DNA of 31,083 bases from CAKUIA01 sp044433115. GTDB lineage: Bacteria > Verrucomicrobiota > Verrucomicrobiia > Opitutales > Intestinicryptomonadaceae. Below are positions 15,263-23,663 of this stretch, one piece after another (the first letter of the stretch is position 1; every line of letters begins with the position of its first letter). Location: assembly GCA_044433115.1 (NCBI GenBank), contig JAWXTY010000024.1:1-31083 (forward strand), read 5' to 3'. The notes beneath the pieces were generated by a model, which saw nothing but the letters and a program-made list of their open reading frames with translations, searched no databases and had not been told where the DNA came from. A program made the translations under genes and the position numbers.

Positions 15263-17737
15263 TTACTTTAGGATTATGTCTCTAACTTTGTTTGCTAATT
15301 CTTGGTAGCTTTCAGAAGTTGCAGTAACTGCTTTTTTGTATTCTACACGAATTTTAGAGCCAATCTTAGGGAAAGTTGAGCGATTTTTAATAGCTTCGAA
15401 AGCCCCACTAATTTTTACAGGGATAATAGGTATATTCATTTCCTTAGCAAAAATTGCGAAAGTTTGCTTAAATTCAGCAACTTCGCCATCTTTAGTTCGA
15501 GTGCCTTCTGGGAATATCATTATAGGGTTGTTGCGTTTTAGAACTTCAACTACATTGCCTATAGACTCCACAAGGTTTTCGCCCATATCCATAACTATAA
15601 CGTTGCTATGCTTTGCAAACCAGCCAGAAAAGCCTGTTTTAATCGACTCTCTCATCTTGGCAAAGAAGTGAGTTTTCTTCATTCTTGAAATCGACAAGCC
15701 CTTACAAACATATAAGCCATCAAGGAAAGATTGGTGGTTCGGAGCTAAAATTACAGCTCCAGATTTTGGTAAATTTTCCTTGCCTACAATTTCTACTTTG
15801 TAGAATAGACGCATTAAAATCCTTGTCAATAAAACAGTCCCTAAGTGTAATAAGTGCGTGTAAGGGAGTTTAGAAGAGTTTGACTTTTTGATAATTTCAC
15901 TCCAGTTGATAGACTTTAAAGAATTGCTTGCCTTTACTTCGCCTTTATTTTCATCTACAAATTGAGCTAAGGCACGCAATGAAGAATTTTTCTCAAAGTC
16001 CCTTTCACTAATATCCAAAGAGTAGTTTTCTTTTAATAGGGCATGTAGAGAAATTTTGCCAAGAGAGTCTAGCCCCAAGTCCATTTCTATATGAGCATCA
16101 GGTGTGATTGCAACTGACACTTGGCTTGCTAAAAATTCCTTAAGGTGCTTGTATATAGCACTTGTTGGCTCTGCTTTTTGCTCTTTAGGAGTATCGCTTG
16201 CGATGTCCTTTAAGTATGCAGGAAGCTCGTGCCTCTTTAGCTTAGATAACCTTGTTCTTGGCAAGTCTTTAGTTGTGCATACAAAAGATATTATACGTCT
16301 ATATGAGGCACAATTCCTATTGTAAGGGAGGATAATTTCGTCTCTAATTTTTTGAGTGATTTCCTCTTGAGATAGCCCTGCAAAGGAGTCGTCTTTAATT
16401 CTAATTATAGCTTGAAGAAGATTGTCTTGGAAGAGAACGCCAACTTCGGAAATATCAAAGCTCATCTCTTGTATCCTACTTTCAATTTCTATAGGATTTA
16501 GCTTCTTGCCATTTGGGAAAACGAGCAACTCTTTGCGTCTGCCAGTAATTTTCAAAAAGCCCTCAGAGTCTAGTTCGCCTATATCGCCAGTATAGAGCCA
16601 GCCATCTCTAATTTGCTCAGCTGTTTCTTCTGGTCTGTTATAATAGCCTTTAGTAACGTTGTCGCCCTTTACAGTAACTTCGCCATCGACTATTCTAATT
16701 TCATTACAATGCAAAGCCTGCCCACAAGAACCAATCTTAACCTTGCCTATACGAGGAAAAGATATAATAGGCGAGCATTCTGTCATACCATAACCTTCTA
16801 CAAGTATGATACCAAAGTTTTTCATATCGGTCGCTACAACTGTATCCATCGCAGCTCCTCCACATATCCAGTGCTTAACTTCGCCACCAAATTTATTGTG
16901 GACTGCCTTAAATATTTTCTTTGAAAACTTTTGAGAATTTACAATTCCAGCAATTCTAAATAAAACTTTTGCAATCGCACTTTTAGAAATCTTATCTTTA
17001 ACTGAAGAGTGAATAAGCTCGTAGAAACGAGGCACTGAAACTACTATATCCACAGGGTACTTTTGCAATAGCTCAGATATATCTATAGGCGACATAGATT
17101 TTGGCATATGTATAGTTCCATTTGCCATTAGAGGTGCAATAATCGTACCCATCAAAGGCAATATATGATGGCAAGGCAACATTTGCAAAACTCTAAGTCC
17201 TTCAACGAAATATCCAGCTTCGGAGACAGCCTTAAAGTTCATTCTAACATTCAAGAAAGATAGCATAACCCCCTTAGGTTTGCCAGTAGTACCTGATGTA
17301 TAAACAATTAGGGCTAAATCTTCGTCGTCTCTGATGATTTCAGTAGCTTCTGTTTTAAAGCTAATATCCTTTGGCATATCTTCCAATACAAATACCTCAA
17401 TGTCGATTTTTGCAAGTTCTATAGCCTTTTTTGTAGTCTCTAAATTTTCACGAGAAGTACAAATAGCTTCAGCTTGAGTATCTTCTAAGACAAAAGCAAC
17501 TTCGTCTATTCCTGACTTGAAATCGACAGGAACTACGCAAGCATTCCTATTCCACGCAGCGAGCATAGAGCATATCTGCTCTTGAGAATTTTCTGTAAAA
17601 AGCACAAGCTTTTTCATATTCGCAGGTAGCATATTCGAAAAGTTAATTACTCTATTAAACGCTTCTTCGTATGTAACAGCTTCGTTGAGAGTTTGGAATA
17701 TCTTTTTACTTGATTTCCTTAAAAGTACATTTTTCAT
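15263..17737 (-). CDS. Trifunctional acyl-AMP ligase / acyl carrier / PlsC acyltransferase
   Basis: An 824-aa protein with three domains. Residues of about 1-515 are an ANL adenylating domain: Y-T-S-G-T-T-G-K-P-K-G (P-loop), G-Y-G-M-T-E, Y-T-G-D-I-G and G-R-R-K-E-L. Residues of about 520-600 are an acyl carrier domain with G-L-D-S558-L, where S558 should carry phosphopantetheine. Residues of about 640-824 are a PlsC/LPLAT domain: N-H668-Q-S-F-L-D673 and F-P-E744-G-T-R. Predicted chemistry: activate a fatty acid, load it on the built-in carrier, transfer it to a lysophospholipid or similar acceptor at the inner membrane. E. coli Aas holds acyltransferase and ligase in the opposite order and has no built-in carrier domain. 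The start codon touches the N gap; joining the flanks across their 28-bp overlap puts AAGGA 13 nt upstream. Confidence 0.9.
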   Translation of the reverse strand: MKNVLLRKSSKKIFQTLNEAVTYEEAFNRVINFSNMLPANMKKLVLFTENSQEQICSMLAAWNRNACVVPVDFKSGIDEVAFVLEDTQAEAICTSRENLETTKKAIELAKIDIEVFVLEDMPKDISFKTEATEIIRDDEDLALIVYTSGTTGKPKGVMLSFLNVRMNFKAVSEAGYFVEGLRVLQMLPCHHILPLMGTIIAPLMANGTIHMPKSMSPIDISELLQKYPVDIVVSVPRFYELIHSSVKDKISKSAIAKVLFRIAGIVNSQKFSKKIFKAVHNKFGGEVKHWICGGAAMDTVVATDMKNFGIILVEGYGMTECSPIISFPRIGKVKIGSCGQALHCNEIRIVDGEVTVKGDNVTKGYYNRPEETAEQIRDGWLYTGDIGELDSEGFLKITGRRKELLVFPNGKKLNPIEIESRIQEMSFDISEVGVLFQDNLLQAIIRIKDDSFAGLSQEEITQKIRDEIILPYNRNCASYRRIISFVCTTKDLPRTRLSKLKRHELPAYLKDIASDTPKEQKAEPTSAIYKHLKEFLASQVSVAITPDAHIEMDLGLDSLGKISLHALLKENYSLDISERDFEKNSSLRALAQFVDENKGEVKASNSLKSINWSEIIKKSNSSKLPYTHLLHLGTVLLTRILMRLFYKVEIVGKENLPKSGAVILAPNHQSFLDGLYVCKGLSISRMKKTHFFAKMRESIKTGFSGWFAKHSNVIVMDMGENLVESIGNVVEVLKRNNPIMIFPEGTRTKDGEVAEFKQTFAIFAKEMNIPIIPVKISGAFEAIKNRSTFPKIGSKIRVEYKKAVTATSESYQELANKVRDIILK

Positions 17738-17750
17738 ATTATTTATAAGT

Positions 17751-17850
17751 NNNNNNNNNNNNNNNNNNNNNNNNNNNNNNNNNNNNNNNNNNNNNNNNNN
17801 NNNNNNNNNNNNNNNNNNNNNNNNNNNNNNNNNNNNNNNNNNNNNNNNNN
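17751..17850. other. Scaffold gap (100 N) with 28-bp identical flanks
   Basis: Exactly 100 N. The 28 bp before the gap (17723-17750) and the 28 bp after it (17851-17878) are identical, beginning AAGTACATTTTTCAT. The two contigs therefore probably overlap and no sequence is missing. The alternative is a true short tandem repeat that broke the assembly. Confidence 0.9.
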
Positions 17851-17958
17851 AAGTACATTTTTCATATTATTTATAAGTTCCTTTTTTTAGGTATACATTA
17901 TGTTAAAACTAAGGTGGCTATAAAAAGAAGCCACCTTGATATATCTTAGAAATTCTTC

Positions 17959-20900
17959 TTAGATAAAATATTTTACGCCTGAGATGAAAATAGGCTCGAG
18001 CTTATTTCCGTGAATATTAATACCCACTTCGTCGCCAAATCTTTCAGAGTGTCCCATCTTGCCCAATACCAAGCCACACGGACTTGTTATACCCTCTATA
18101 CCAGCTATAGAGCCATTAGGGTTATGAGGTATTGATGTTGCAACATTGAAAGAGTCGTCTACGTATTGACTTGCAATTTGTCCATTTTTAGCCAAAAGCT
18201 CTAAAGTCTTTGCGTCTGCAACAAATTTACCCTCGCCGTGCGAAACTGCTATAGAGTGAACGTCGCCCACCTTAGACTCTGCAAACCAAGGAGATAACAC
18301 ACTTGAAACCCTTGTCTTTACATAGCAACTGACGTGTCTTGATATGTTGTTATAAGTCAATGTAGGTGAATTTTCCTTAATGTCAACTACTTGTCCATAA
18401 GGCACTAAGCCCAATTTAATCAAAGCTTGGAAGCCATTGCATATACCTAAAACAAGATTGCTCTTATCCTTGACGTGGCTATTTATAGCGTCGCTAAGTA
18501 GCTTATTTCTAAATACGCTTGCGATAAATTTACCAGAACCTGCTGGCTCATCGCCTGCACTAAATCCACCTGCAAACATAACTATTTGGCTTTGCTCTAT
18601 ACGCTTTGCCATCTCAGCTACTGACTCATTAATGTCGCTACGAGACCTGTTCTTAAATACAAATATATCAGAGTCTGCACCTGCCTTTTCAAAGGCTCTA
18701 AGAGTGTCGTATTCGCAATTTGTGCCAGGGAAAACTGGGATAAATACCTTTGGCTTTGCTACCTTATTCTTTGCAACATAGATAGATTTTTCCTCATAAG
18801 CATAAGCCTTTGCCTCGCTTGGTGCAGCTTTTGCTTGAGTAGGATAAACAGCTTCAAGAACGCCCTCCCACTTTGAGCAAAGCTCGAGTAGGTCTACTTC
18901 ATTGCCTTCAAAGCTAATCTTTGCACTATCATTTGTTTCGCCCAAATAAATAGCCTCAAGCTCGCAAGGGCATACCCCATCTGCAAGTTCTAAAACTATA
19001 GAACCAAAGTCTAAATCGAAGTGAGAGCCATTGAAAGACTCATCAAAAGCAAAGCCTAAGTTATTGCCAAAGCAAGACTTAGATATAGATTCAGCTAAGC
19101 CACCACTTCTCATAGGTCTTGCAGATAAAACTTTCTTAGCTAAAATTGCTTCTCTAATTAGGCTGTACTTTTTCTTCATATCAGCAAAGTCAGGCAAGAA
19201 TAAATCATCTCTTGCAATCTTAACTAAGCATACTTTTGAGCCTGCCTTTTTAAATTCTGGCGATATAACATTCGTAGCCTTTTCAGTTGCTATTGCAAAA
19301 CTAATTAGGGTAGGGGCAACGTCTATATCCTTGAAGCTACCACTCATTGAGTCCTTGCCTCCAATTGCTGCTATAGATAGCTCCATTTGTACTTTCAAAG
19401 CACCCAATAATGCACTTAGAGGCTTTGCCCATCTCTTAGGGTCTTGCCTTAATTTTTCGAAATACTCTTGTAAAGTTAGGTATACGCCACTGTAGTCGCC
19501 ACCTGCTGCAACTATTTTTGCCACAGACTCAACTATAGCATAAATTGAGCCATAATAAGGGCTAAACATTGCTAACTCTGGGTTAAAGCCCCAAGAGAAT
19601 ATAGTAGAAGTATTAGTATCTCCACTTGGCAATGCTATTTTAGAGCACATACAATCTGTAGGTGAATTTAGGTATTTGCCACCAAATGGGTGTAGAACTG
19701 CACTAGCGCCAACTGAAGAGTCGAATATCTCAACTAAGCCCCTTTGTGAGCATACGTTTAATTTTTGTAAAGTCTCAAACCAAGCCTCAGTTGTGTTTGC
19801 CTCGGTCTTAGGAGTCATAGGGTTTTTGCCTGTAGGCTCTGTAACTAAAGCAGTAGATGATGACTCTACGCCATTTGTATCTAAAAATTCCCTAGACAAG
19901 TTTACAATGTCAACGCCCCTCCACTTCATAAGCAAGCGTCCAGTATCTGTAACTACTGCAACTTGCTTACATTCCAAGTTCTCTTGATTTGCATATTCTG
20001 TATAAGCCTTTGCGTCCTCTATATTAACTACTACAGCCATTCTCTCTTGAGACTCTGATATAGCTAATTCAGTGCCATCTAAGCCATCATACTTCTTGCT
20101 AACTTCGTCTAAATTGATTTCTAAAGAAGGTGCTAACTCGCCTATAGCTACAGATACGCCACCTGCCCCAAAGTCATTGCAACGCTTAATTAGCTTGCTT
20201 GCCTTAGAGTTTCTAAACAACCTTTGCAACTTTCTCTCCATAGGAGCGTCGCCTTTTTGTACTTCAGCAGAATTTTCCAAAGCATTATCGTCGTGGTCCT
20301 TAGATGAGCCAGTTGCCCCACCAATTCCATCTCTGCCAGTTGCTCCACCTACTAATAAAATTACATCGCCACACTCGGGTACGCCTCTAATTACTTGGTC
20401 TCTTGGAGCTGCTGCAACAACTGCACCAACTTCTAAACGCTTTGCTACATAACTATCGTGATAAATTTCAGATACTTGACCAGTCGCCAAGCCTATTTGA
20501 TTTCCGTAGCTACTATAGCCATCTGAAGCACTTCTACAAATTTTAGACTGAGCAAGCTTGCCCTCCAATGTTTCGCTATAAGGCTTACGAGGGTCTGCTG
20601 CCCCTGTAACACGCATAGCTTGATATACGTAACTTCTGCCAGAAAGAGGGTCTCTAATAGCACCACCTAAGCAAGTTGCAGCTCCACCGAATGGCTCGAT
20701 TTCTGTAGGGTGATTGTGAGTTTCATTCTTGAACATAACCAACCACTCTTGATTTTCGCCATTTACATCTACGTCTACTACTATGGAAGCCGCATTGATT
20801 TCTTCGCTCTCTTCTAGGTCTTGTAGTTTACCCAAAGACTTCAATTTCCTTGTAGCAATTAATGCAATATCCATCAAACATACTGCTTTATTACGCTTGT

Positions 20901-21690
20901 CTAGCCCTAAGTCAGCCCTATAAGATAAGTACTTATTCCAATCTTCTTTAATCTTATCAGAAATTGCACCTGCTTCGAAATCTACGCTATCTAAACGAGT
21001 TAAGAAAGTTGTGTGTCTGCAGTGGTCGCTCCAATATGTATCAAGTAACTTGATTTCAGTTATAGTTGGGTTACGCTTTTCTTCGCCCTTAAAATAATTT
21101 TGGCAAAACTCCAAGTCGCCCACTGTCATAGCCAAAGATAACTTGCTATGCAATCCTGCTATCTCTTCCTTAGTCATAGCATTGAAAGTGTCGAGAGTTT
21201 CAACCATCTTAGGCTCAGCTAAATTCTTGATTAGAGTTTCAGGCTTTTCAACAGGCGATATTCTGCTGTCTACTTCATTTAGTAAATACTTCTTAACTGC
21301 ATTTATATTAGCCTCAGATAGACTACCCTTTAATACATATACGTTTGCACAGGCAATTTTTGGTCTATTCTTTGCAATAAGCTGAACACACTGCTCGGCA
21401 GAGTCTGCACGTTGGTCGAATTGACCTGCCAAAAATTCTATTGCAAAGTGCTGTTCATCAGAAGCGAGAGGGAAAGTTTCCTCATAACAATCTTCCACAG
21501 GCAACTCGCTAAAAATAGTAGTCTTAGCCTTTTGATAATCTTCGTCAGAAAGCTTTTCGATGTCATATCTTTGCAAAATACGCAAAGACTCCAAATTAGC
21601 TAGTCCTAAGCTTAGTTTTAAATCCTTTAAACAAGAATTAGCTTTATTTCTAAAATTTTCTTTCTGTTCTACAAAAATTCTTCTAATCAT
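17959..21690 (-). CDS. purL: Phosphoribosylformylglycinamidine synthase, single-chain form
   Basis: The ATP- and glutamine-dependent fourth step of purine synthesis (FGAR to FGAM). 1243 aa from the ATG at 21690; the frame is open to a TTG at 21702, but M-I-R-R-I-F-V-E is the better N-terminus. The product is the large fused type (PurL plus PurQ in one chain). Landmarks: D-T-Y-W-S-D-H-C-R-H-T-T-F, F-K-N-E-T-H-N-H-P-T-E-I-E-P-F-G-G-A-A-T, G-G-K-D-S-M-S-G, then the C-terminal class I glutaminase with F-P-G-T-N-C-E, G-I-C1084-N-G-F-Q (nucleophile) and S-H-G-E-G-K-F. All catalytic residues are present. The large form is usual in proteobacteria and several other Gram-negative groups, while most Gram-positives split it. 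No other pur gene lies in the window. Confidence 0.97.
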   Translation of the reverse strand: MIRRIFVEQKENFRNKANSCLKDLKLSLGLANLESLRILQRYDIEKLSDEDYQKAKTTIFSELPVEDCYEETFPLASDEQHFAIEFLAGQFDQRADSAEQCVQLIAKNRPKIACANVYVLKGSLSEANINAVKKYLLNEVDSRISPVEKPETLIKNLAEPKMVETLDTFNAMTKEEIAGLHSKLSLAMTVGDLEFCQNYFKGEEKRNPTITEIKLLDTYWSDHCRHTTFLTRLDSVDFEAGAISDKIKEDWNKYLSYRADLGLDKRNKAVCLMDIALIATRKLKSLGKLQDLEESEEINAASIVVDVDVNGENQEWLVMFKNETHNHPTEIEPFGGAATCLGGAIRDPLSGRSYVYQAMRVTGAADPRKPYSETLEGKLAQSKICRSASDGYSSYGNQIGLATGQVSEIYHDSYVAKRLEVGAVVAAAPRDQVIRGVPECGDVILLVGGATGRDGIGGATGSSKDHDDNALENSAEVQKGDAPMERKLQRLFRNSKASKLIKRCNDFGAGGVSVAIGELAPSLEINLDEVSKKYDGLDGTELAISESQERMAVVVNIEDAKAYTEYANQENLECKQVAVVTDTGRLLMKWRGVDIVNLSREFLDTNGVESSSTALVTEPTGKNPMTPKTEANTTEAWFETLQKLNVCSQRGLVEIFDSSVGASAVLHPFGGKYLNSPTDCMCSKIALPSGDTNTSTIFSWGFNPELAMFSPYYGSIYAIVESVAKIVAAGGDYSGVYLTLQEYFEKLRQDPKRWAKPLSALLGALKVQMELSIAAIGGKDSMSGSFKDIDVAPTLISFAIATEKATNVISPEFKKAGSKVCLVKIARDDLFLPDFADMKKKYSLIREAILAKKVLSARPMRSGGLAESISKSCFGNNLGFAFDESFNGSHFDLDFGSIVLELADGVCPCELEAIYLGETNDSAKISFEGNEVDLLELCSKWEGVLEAVYPTQAKAAPSEAKAYAYEEKSIYVAKNKVAKPKVFIPVFPGTNCEYDTLRAFEKAGADSDIFVFKNRSRSDINESVAEMAKRIEQSQIVMFAGGFSAGDEPAGSGKFIASVFRNKLLSDAINSHVKDKSNLVLGICNGFQALIKLGLVPYGQVVDIKENSPTLTYNNISRHVSCYVKTRVSSVLSPWFAESKVGDVHSIAVSHGEGKFVADAKTLELLAKNGQIASQYVDDSFNVATSIPHNPNGSIAGIEGITSPCGLVLGKMGHSERFGDEVGINIHGNKLEPIFISGVKYFI

Positions 21691-21776
21691 AGTTATATAC
21701 AAAACTATCTTAGCTAATTCTTCAATCTTATTTTAACCCAAGCTACGCTTTTTTTACAAAAGCCAATCAATAAACA

Positions 21777-21812
21777 CAAAAACCCGATACTCTTTGCGAA
21801 TATCGGGCTTTT
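21777..21812 (-). terminator. Terminator of tRNA-Cys
   Basis: On the minus strand GCCCGATA pairs with TATCGGGT-type sequence (plus strand CCCGATA at 21783 and TATCGGG at 21801) and ends in five T. It is placed 8 bp after the tRNA 3' end and upstream of purL. Confidence 0.85.
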
Positions 21813-21819
21813 AAATTGG

Positions 21820-21891
21820 AGGTACGAGTCGGATTTGAACCGACGCATGACGGTTTTGCAGACCATTGCCTTACCACTTGGCTATCGTACC
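21820..21891 (-). tRNA. tRNA-Cys (anticodon GCA)
   Basis: Read on the minus strand, acceptor GGTACGA pairs with TCGTACC. Anticodon stem ATGGT/ACCGT encloses loop CTGCAAA with anticodon GCA. The T arm is GTCGG-TTCAAAT-CCGAC. The discriminator is U, as expected for Cys. CCA is not encoded. A weak promoter (TTGAAG, 18 nt, TATCAA) can be read upstream, but I do not rely on it. Confidence 0.95.
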
Positions 21892-22005
21892 ATTTTATAA
21901 TTGATATGCTCTATTTCAAGCCATCTTCAATTATTAAGTAGTCTATTCAAGACAAAGCTTTCTGTTATTGCAAGCTTTTTTTTATTTTTTTGCAAATTAC
22001 TTTCT

Positions 22006-22035
22006 TTTGCCTTTTATATTTTGCCTTTTATATTT
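22006..22035. repeat. 15-bp tandem duplication across the NYN stop codon
   Basis: TTTTGCCTTTTATAT occurs twice in a row. On the minus strand the stop codon of the NYN gene falls inside it, so the terminal residues I-K-G-K-I and the stop derive from the repeat. A recent slippage event is likely. Confidence 0.7.
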
Positions 22036-22727
22036 AACCTCAAAAATGGGTTTTCGTCTGCGAGTGTAGCCTCTTTGTTTCGCTTGGATTTTGGGAGGGT
22101 TTCGCTCAGTTCTAAAGTAGGCTTAGGGTTGTTCCAAGATAGTTTGTTTTTAGGGCTGTATTTTTGCACATTCTTCTTTAACTTATTGCAAGGCAAGAGC
22201 TTTGTTTTTTGTATTTCTTTTTTTACAACATTTTTACGAGGGACTTCTTCTGTCTTTATCGCTAAAAAGGGGTTGGTGTCTTTCCAAGATATTGAGTTGT
22301 TTTTATTATTCTCTCTATTCTTATTTTGTATCTTTTGCGAGCATTGTTTTGCCCACTCAAAAAGGGCGATGGGGCTTATGATATTTGCTCCAAAAAAGCC
22401 TGCAGTGATGTCTAAAAGTCTGTCGGCAGTTGCTACTGTGCAGTCCTTTGTATGTTGGGCGCAATATTGCTCGATAAAATCGTCTGCAGTCATATCACTA
22501 GGGGTATAAACTTCCGAAAATGTTTGGATATTCGAGCGTCGAAGAACTTCGAGTTTATCGCCTTTGCCATCGAAAACAATGGTAGTTCTGCAATTTTCGC
22601 TATCGTGTATGCTTGCTACAATGTCTGAAAGTGCTTTAGTCGCAGCCTCTTGAGAATGCTCTTCTAAGATATTCTTAAGTTTTGGGTTTGCGTGTATAGC
22701 ATTATATCCATCTATGAGCAGGTGCAT
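22014..22727 (-). CDS. NYN-domain ribonuclease, YacP/Rae1-like
   Basis: A 237-aa product. Residues 1-140 form a PIN-like NYN domain: M-H-L-L-I-D-G-Y-N-A at the start, F-D-G-K-G-D, T-A-D-D-F-I-E and V-A-T-A-D-R-L, with the acidic residues expected for metal-dependent RNA cleavage. YacP (Rae1) of Bacillus cuts mRNA in the ribosomal A site; whether this homologue does so is unknown. The C-terminal 95 residues are Lys/Asn-rich and look disordered, possibly RNA-binding. The start codon lies one base after the coaB stop (TAA-T-ATG on the minus strand), so translation is likely coupled. The last codons sit in a small tandem duplication. Confidence 0.8.
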   Translation of the reverse strand: MHLLIDGYNAIHANPKLKNILEEHSQEAATKALSDIVASIHDSENCRTTIVFDGKGDKLEVLRRSNIQTFSEVYTPSDMTADDFIEQYCAQHTKDCTVATADRLLDITAGFFGANIISPIALFEWAKQCSQKIQNKNRENNKNNSISWKDTNPFLAIKTEEVPRKNVVKKEIQKTKLLPCNKLKKNVQKYSPKNKLSWNNPKPTLELSETLPKSKRNKEATLADENPFLRLNIKGKI

Positions 22728-22728
22728 A

Positions 22729-23379
22729 TTAGGCTTTCTGGAAAAATTCCTTATTTAGTATATCTACAATTTGTTTTGCCAATTCAGATTTTGGGGCAAA
22801 GTCGAGGTTTATGGATTTTTCCTCATCAAAGATTATAGATACTTCGTTATCGTCTTTTTCGAAAGCCTTAGAGTTTGATATATCGTTTGCAACTATGCAG
22901 TTTAAGTTCTTTTCCTTAAGCTTCTTAAGTGCATAGTTACGCAAGTTGTCGCTCTCGGCAGCAAAGCCCACTAATATTTGATTAGCCTTGTCCTTAGATA
23001 TAGTTTTAAGTACGTCTATAGTAGGCTCAAATTCTATGGAATAATCTATGTTTGGCTTCTTGATTTTGTGGTCAAATTTTTGCTTAGGCTTCATATCGCA
23101 AACAGCAGCTGAAGCTATAAAAATGTCAGCGTCTGTAAACCTTTCCTTACAAGCCTCATACATATCTTGAGCGTCTTTTACATCTATGATATTTATATCC
23201 TTTAAGAGCTTTCTATCAAAAGTAGAGCTTGCCAAAACTAAATCTACCTGCCAGCCAAGGGCTAAGGCTGCCAAGGCTAAGTTACACCCAAACTTTCCGC
23301 TAGATGGGTTTGATATGAAGCGAACTGTATCTATGTACTCTCTAGTTGCTCCTGCATTTATTAAACATTTTATAGACAT
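22729..23379 (-). CDS. coaB: Phosphopantothenate--cysteine ligase, stand-alone CoaB
   Basis: The second step of coenzyme A synthesis from phosphopantothenate, joining cysteine. The 216-aa protein begins directly with the CoaB domain: N-A-G-A-T-R-E-Y-I-D-T-V-R-F-I-S-N-P-S-S-G-K-F-G, then A-S-A-A-V-C-D-M-K-P, V-G-F-A-A-E and V-A-N-D-I-S. These are the nucleotide and phosphopantothenate sites. Most bacteria fuse this to the CoaC decarboxylase (about 400 aa); no CoaC domain precedes it here, and 284 bp of non-coding DNA lie upstream. A separate coaC must exist elsewhere if the pathway works. The protein is followed at 1 bp by the NYN nuclease gene. Confidence 0.93.
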   Translation of the reverse strand: MSIKCLINAGATREYIDTVRFISNPSSGKFGCNLALAALALGWQVDLVLASSTFDRKLLKDINIIDVKDAQDMYEACKERFTDADIFIASAAVCDMKPKQKFDHKIKKPNIDYSIEFEPTIDVLKTISKDKANQILVGFAAESDNLRNYALKKLKEKNLNCIVANDISNSKAFEKDDNEVSIIFDEEKSINLDFAPKSELAKQIVDILNKEFFQKA

Positions 23380-23560
23380 AATTAAGCGTAGTTGAAAGTT
23401 TTAAATAATTGCACTCTTGTGTTGAAAAAACAAGAAAATTATCTCAAATTTGCGTCTCAAATGCACTTAAATTTGATAAAAAGAGTGAAAATTGAAAAAA
23501 TGTGTTGAAATGCAAAAATTTTTTAGCTAGTCTTTAGCTTAGCTTTTATGTGTCTCTATG

Positions 23561-23566
23561 TATAAT
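23561..23566 (+). promoter_or_regulatory. Candidate -10 box upstream of the TPR/vWA gene cluster
   Basis: An exact TATAAT lies about 100 bp before the TPR gene start, in the 284-bp space between divergent genes. No convincing -35 box is at 17-18 bp, so this is tentative. The rest of that space shows A/T-rich sequence with no gene. Confidence 0.35.
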
Positions 23567-23663
23567 TACTTTACCCCAGTTTGTTGCAGCTAGATACTTA
23601 TAAAAGTTAAAATGTGGGCTTTTAAGCTCACTGAATAATAATAGCTGAAATTTTTAAGAAGAA

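Noticed and set aside
19031..20452. Several plus-strand frames of 100-154 codons inside purL
   Set aside because: They are shadows of the purL coding strand, with no ribosome sites and no known motifs.
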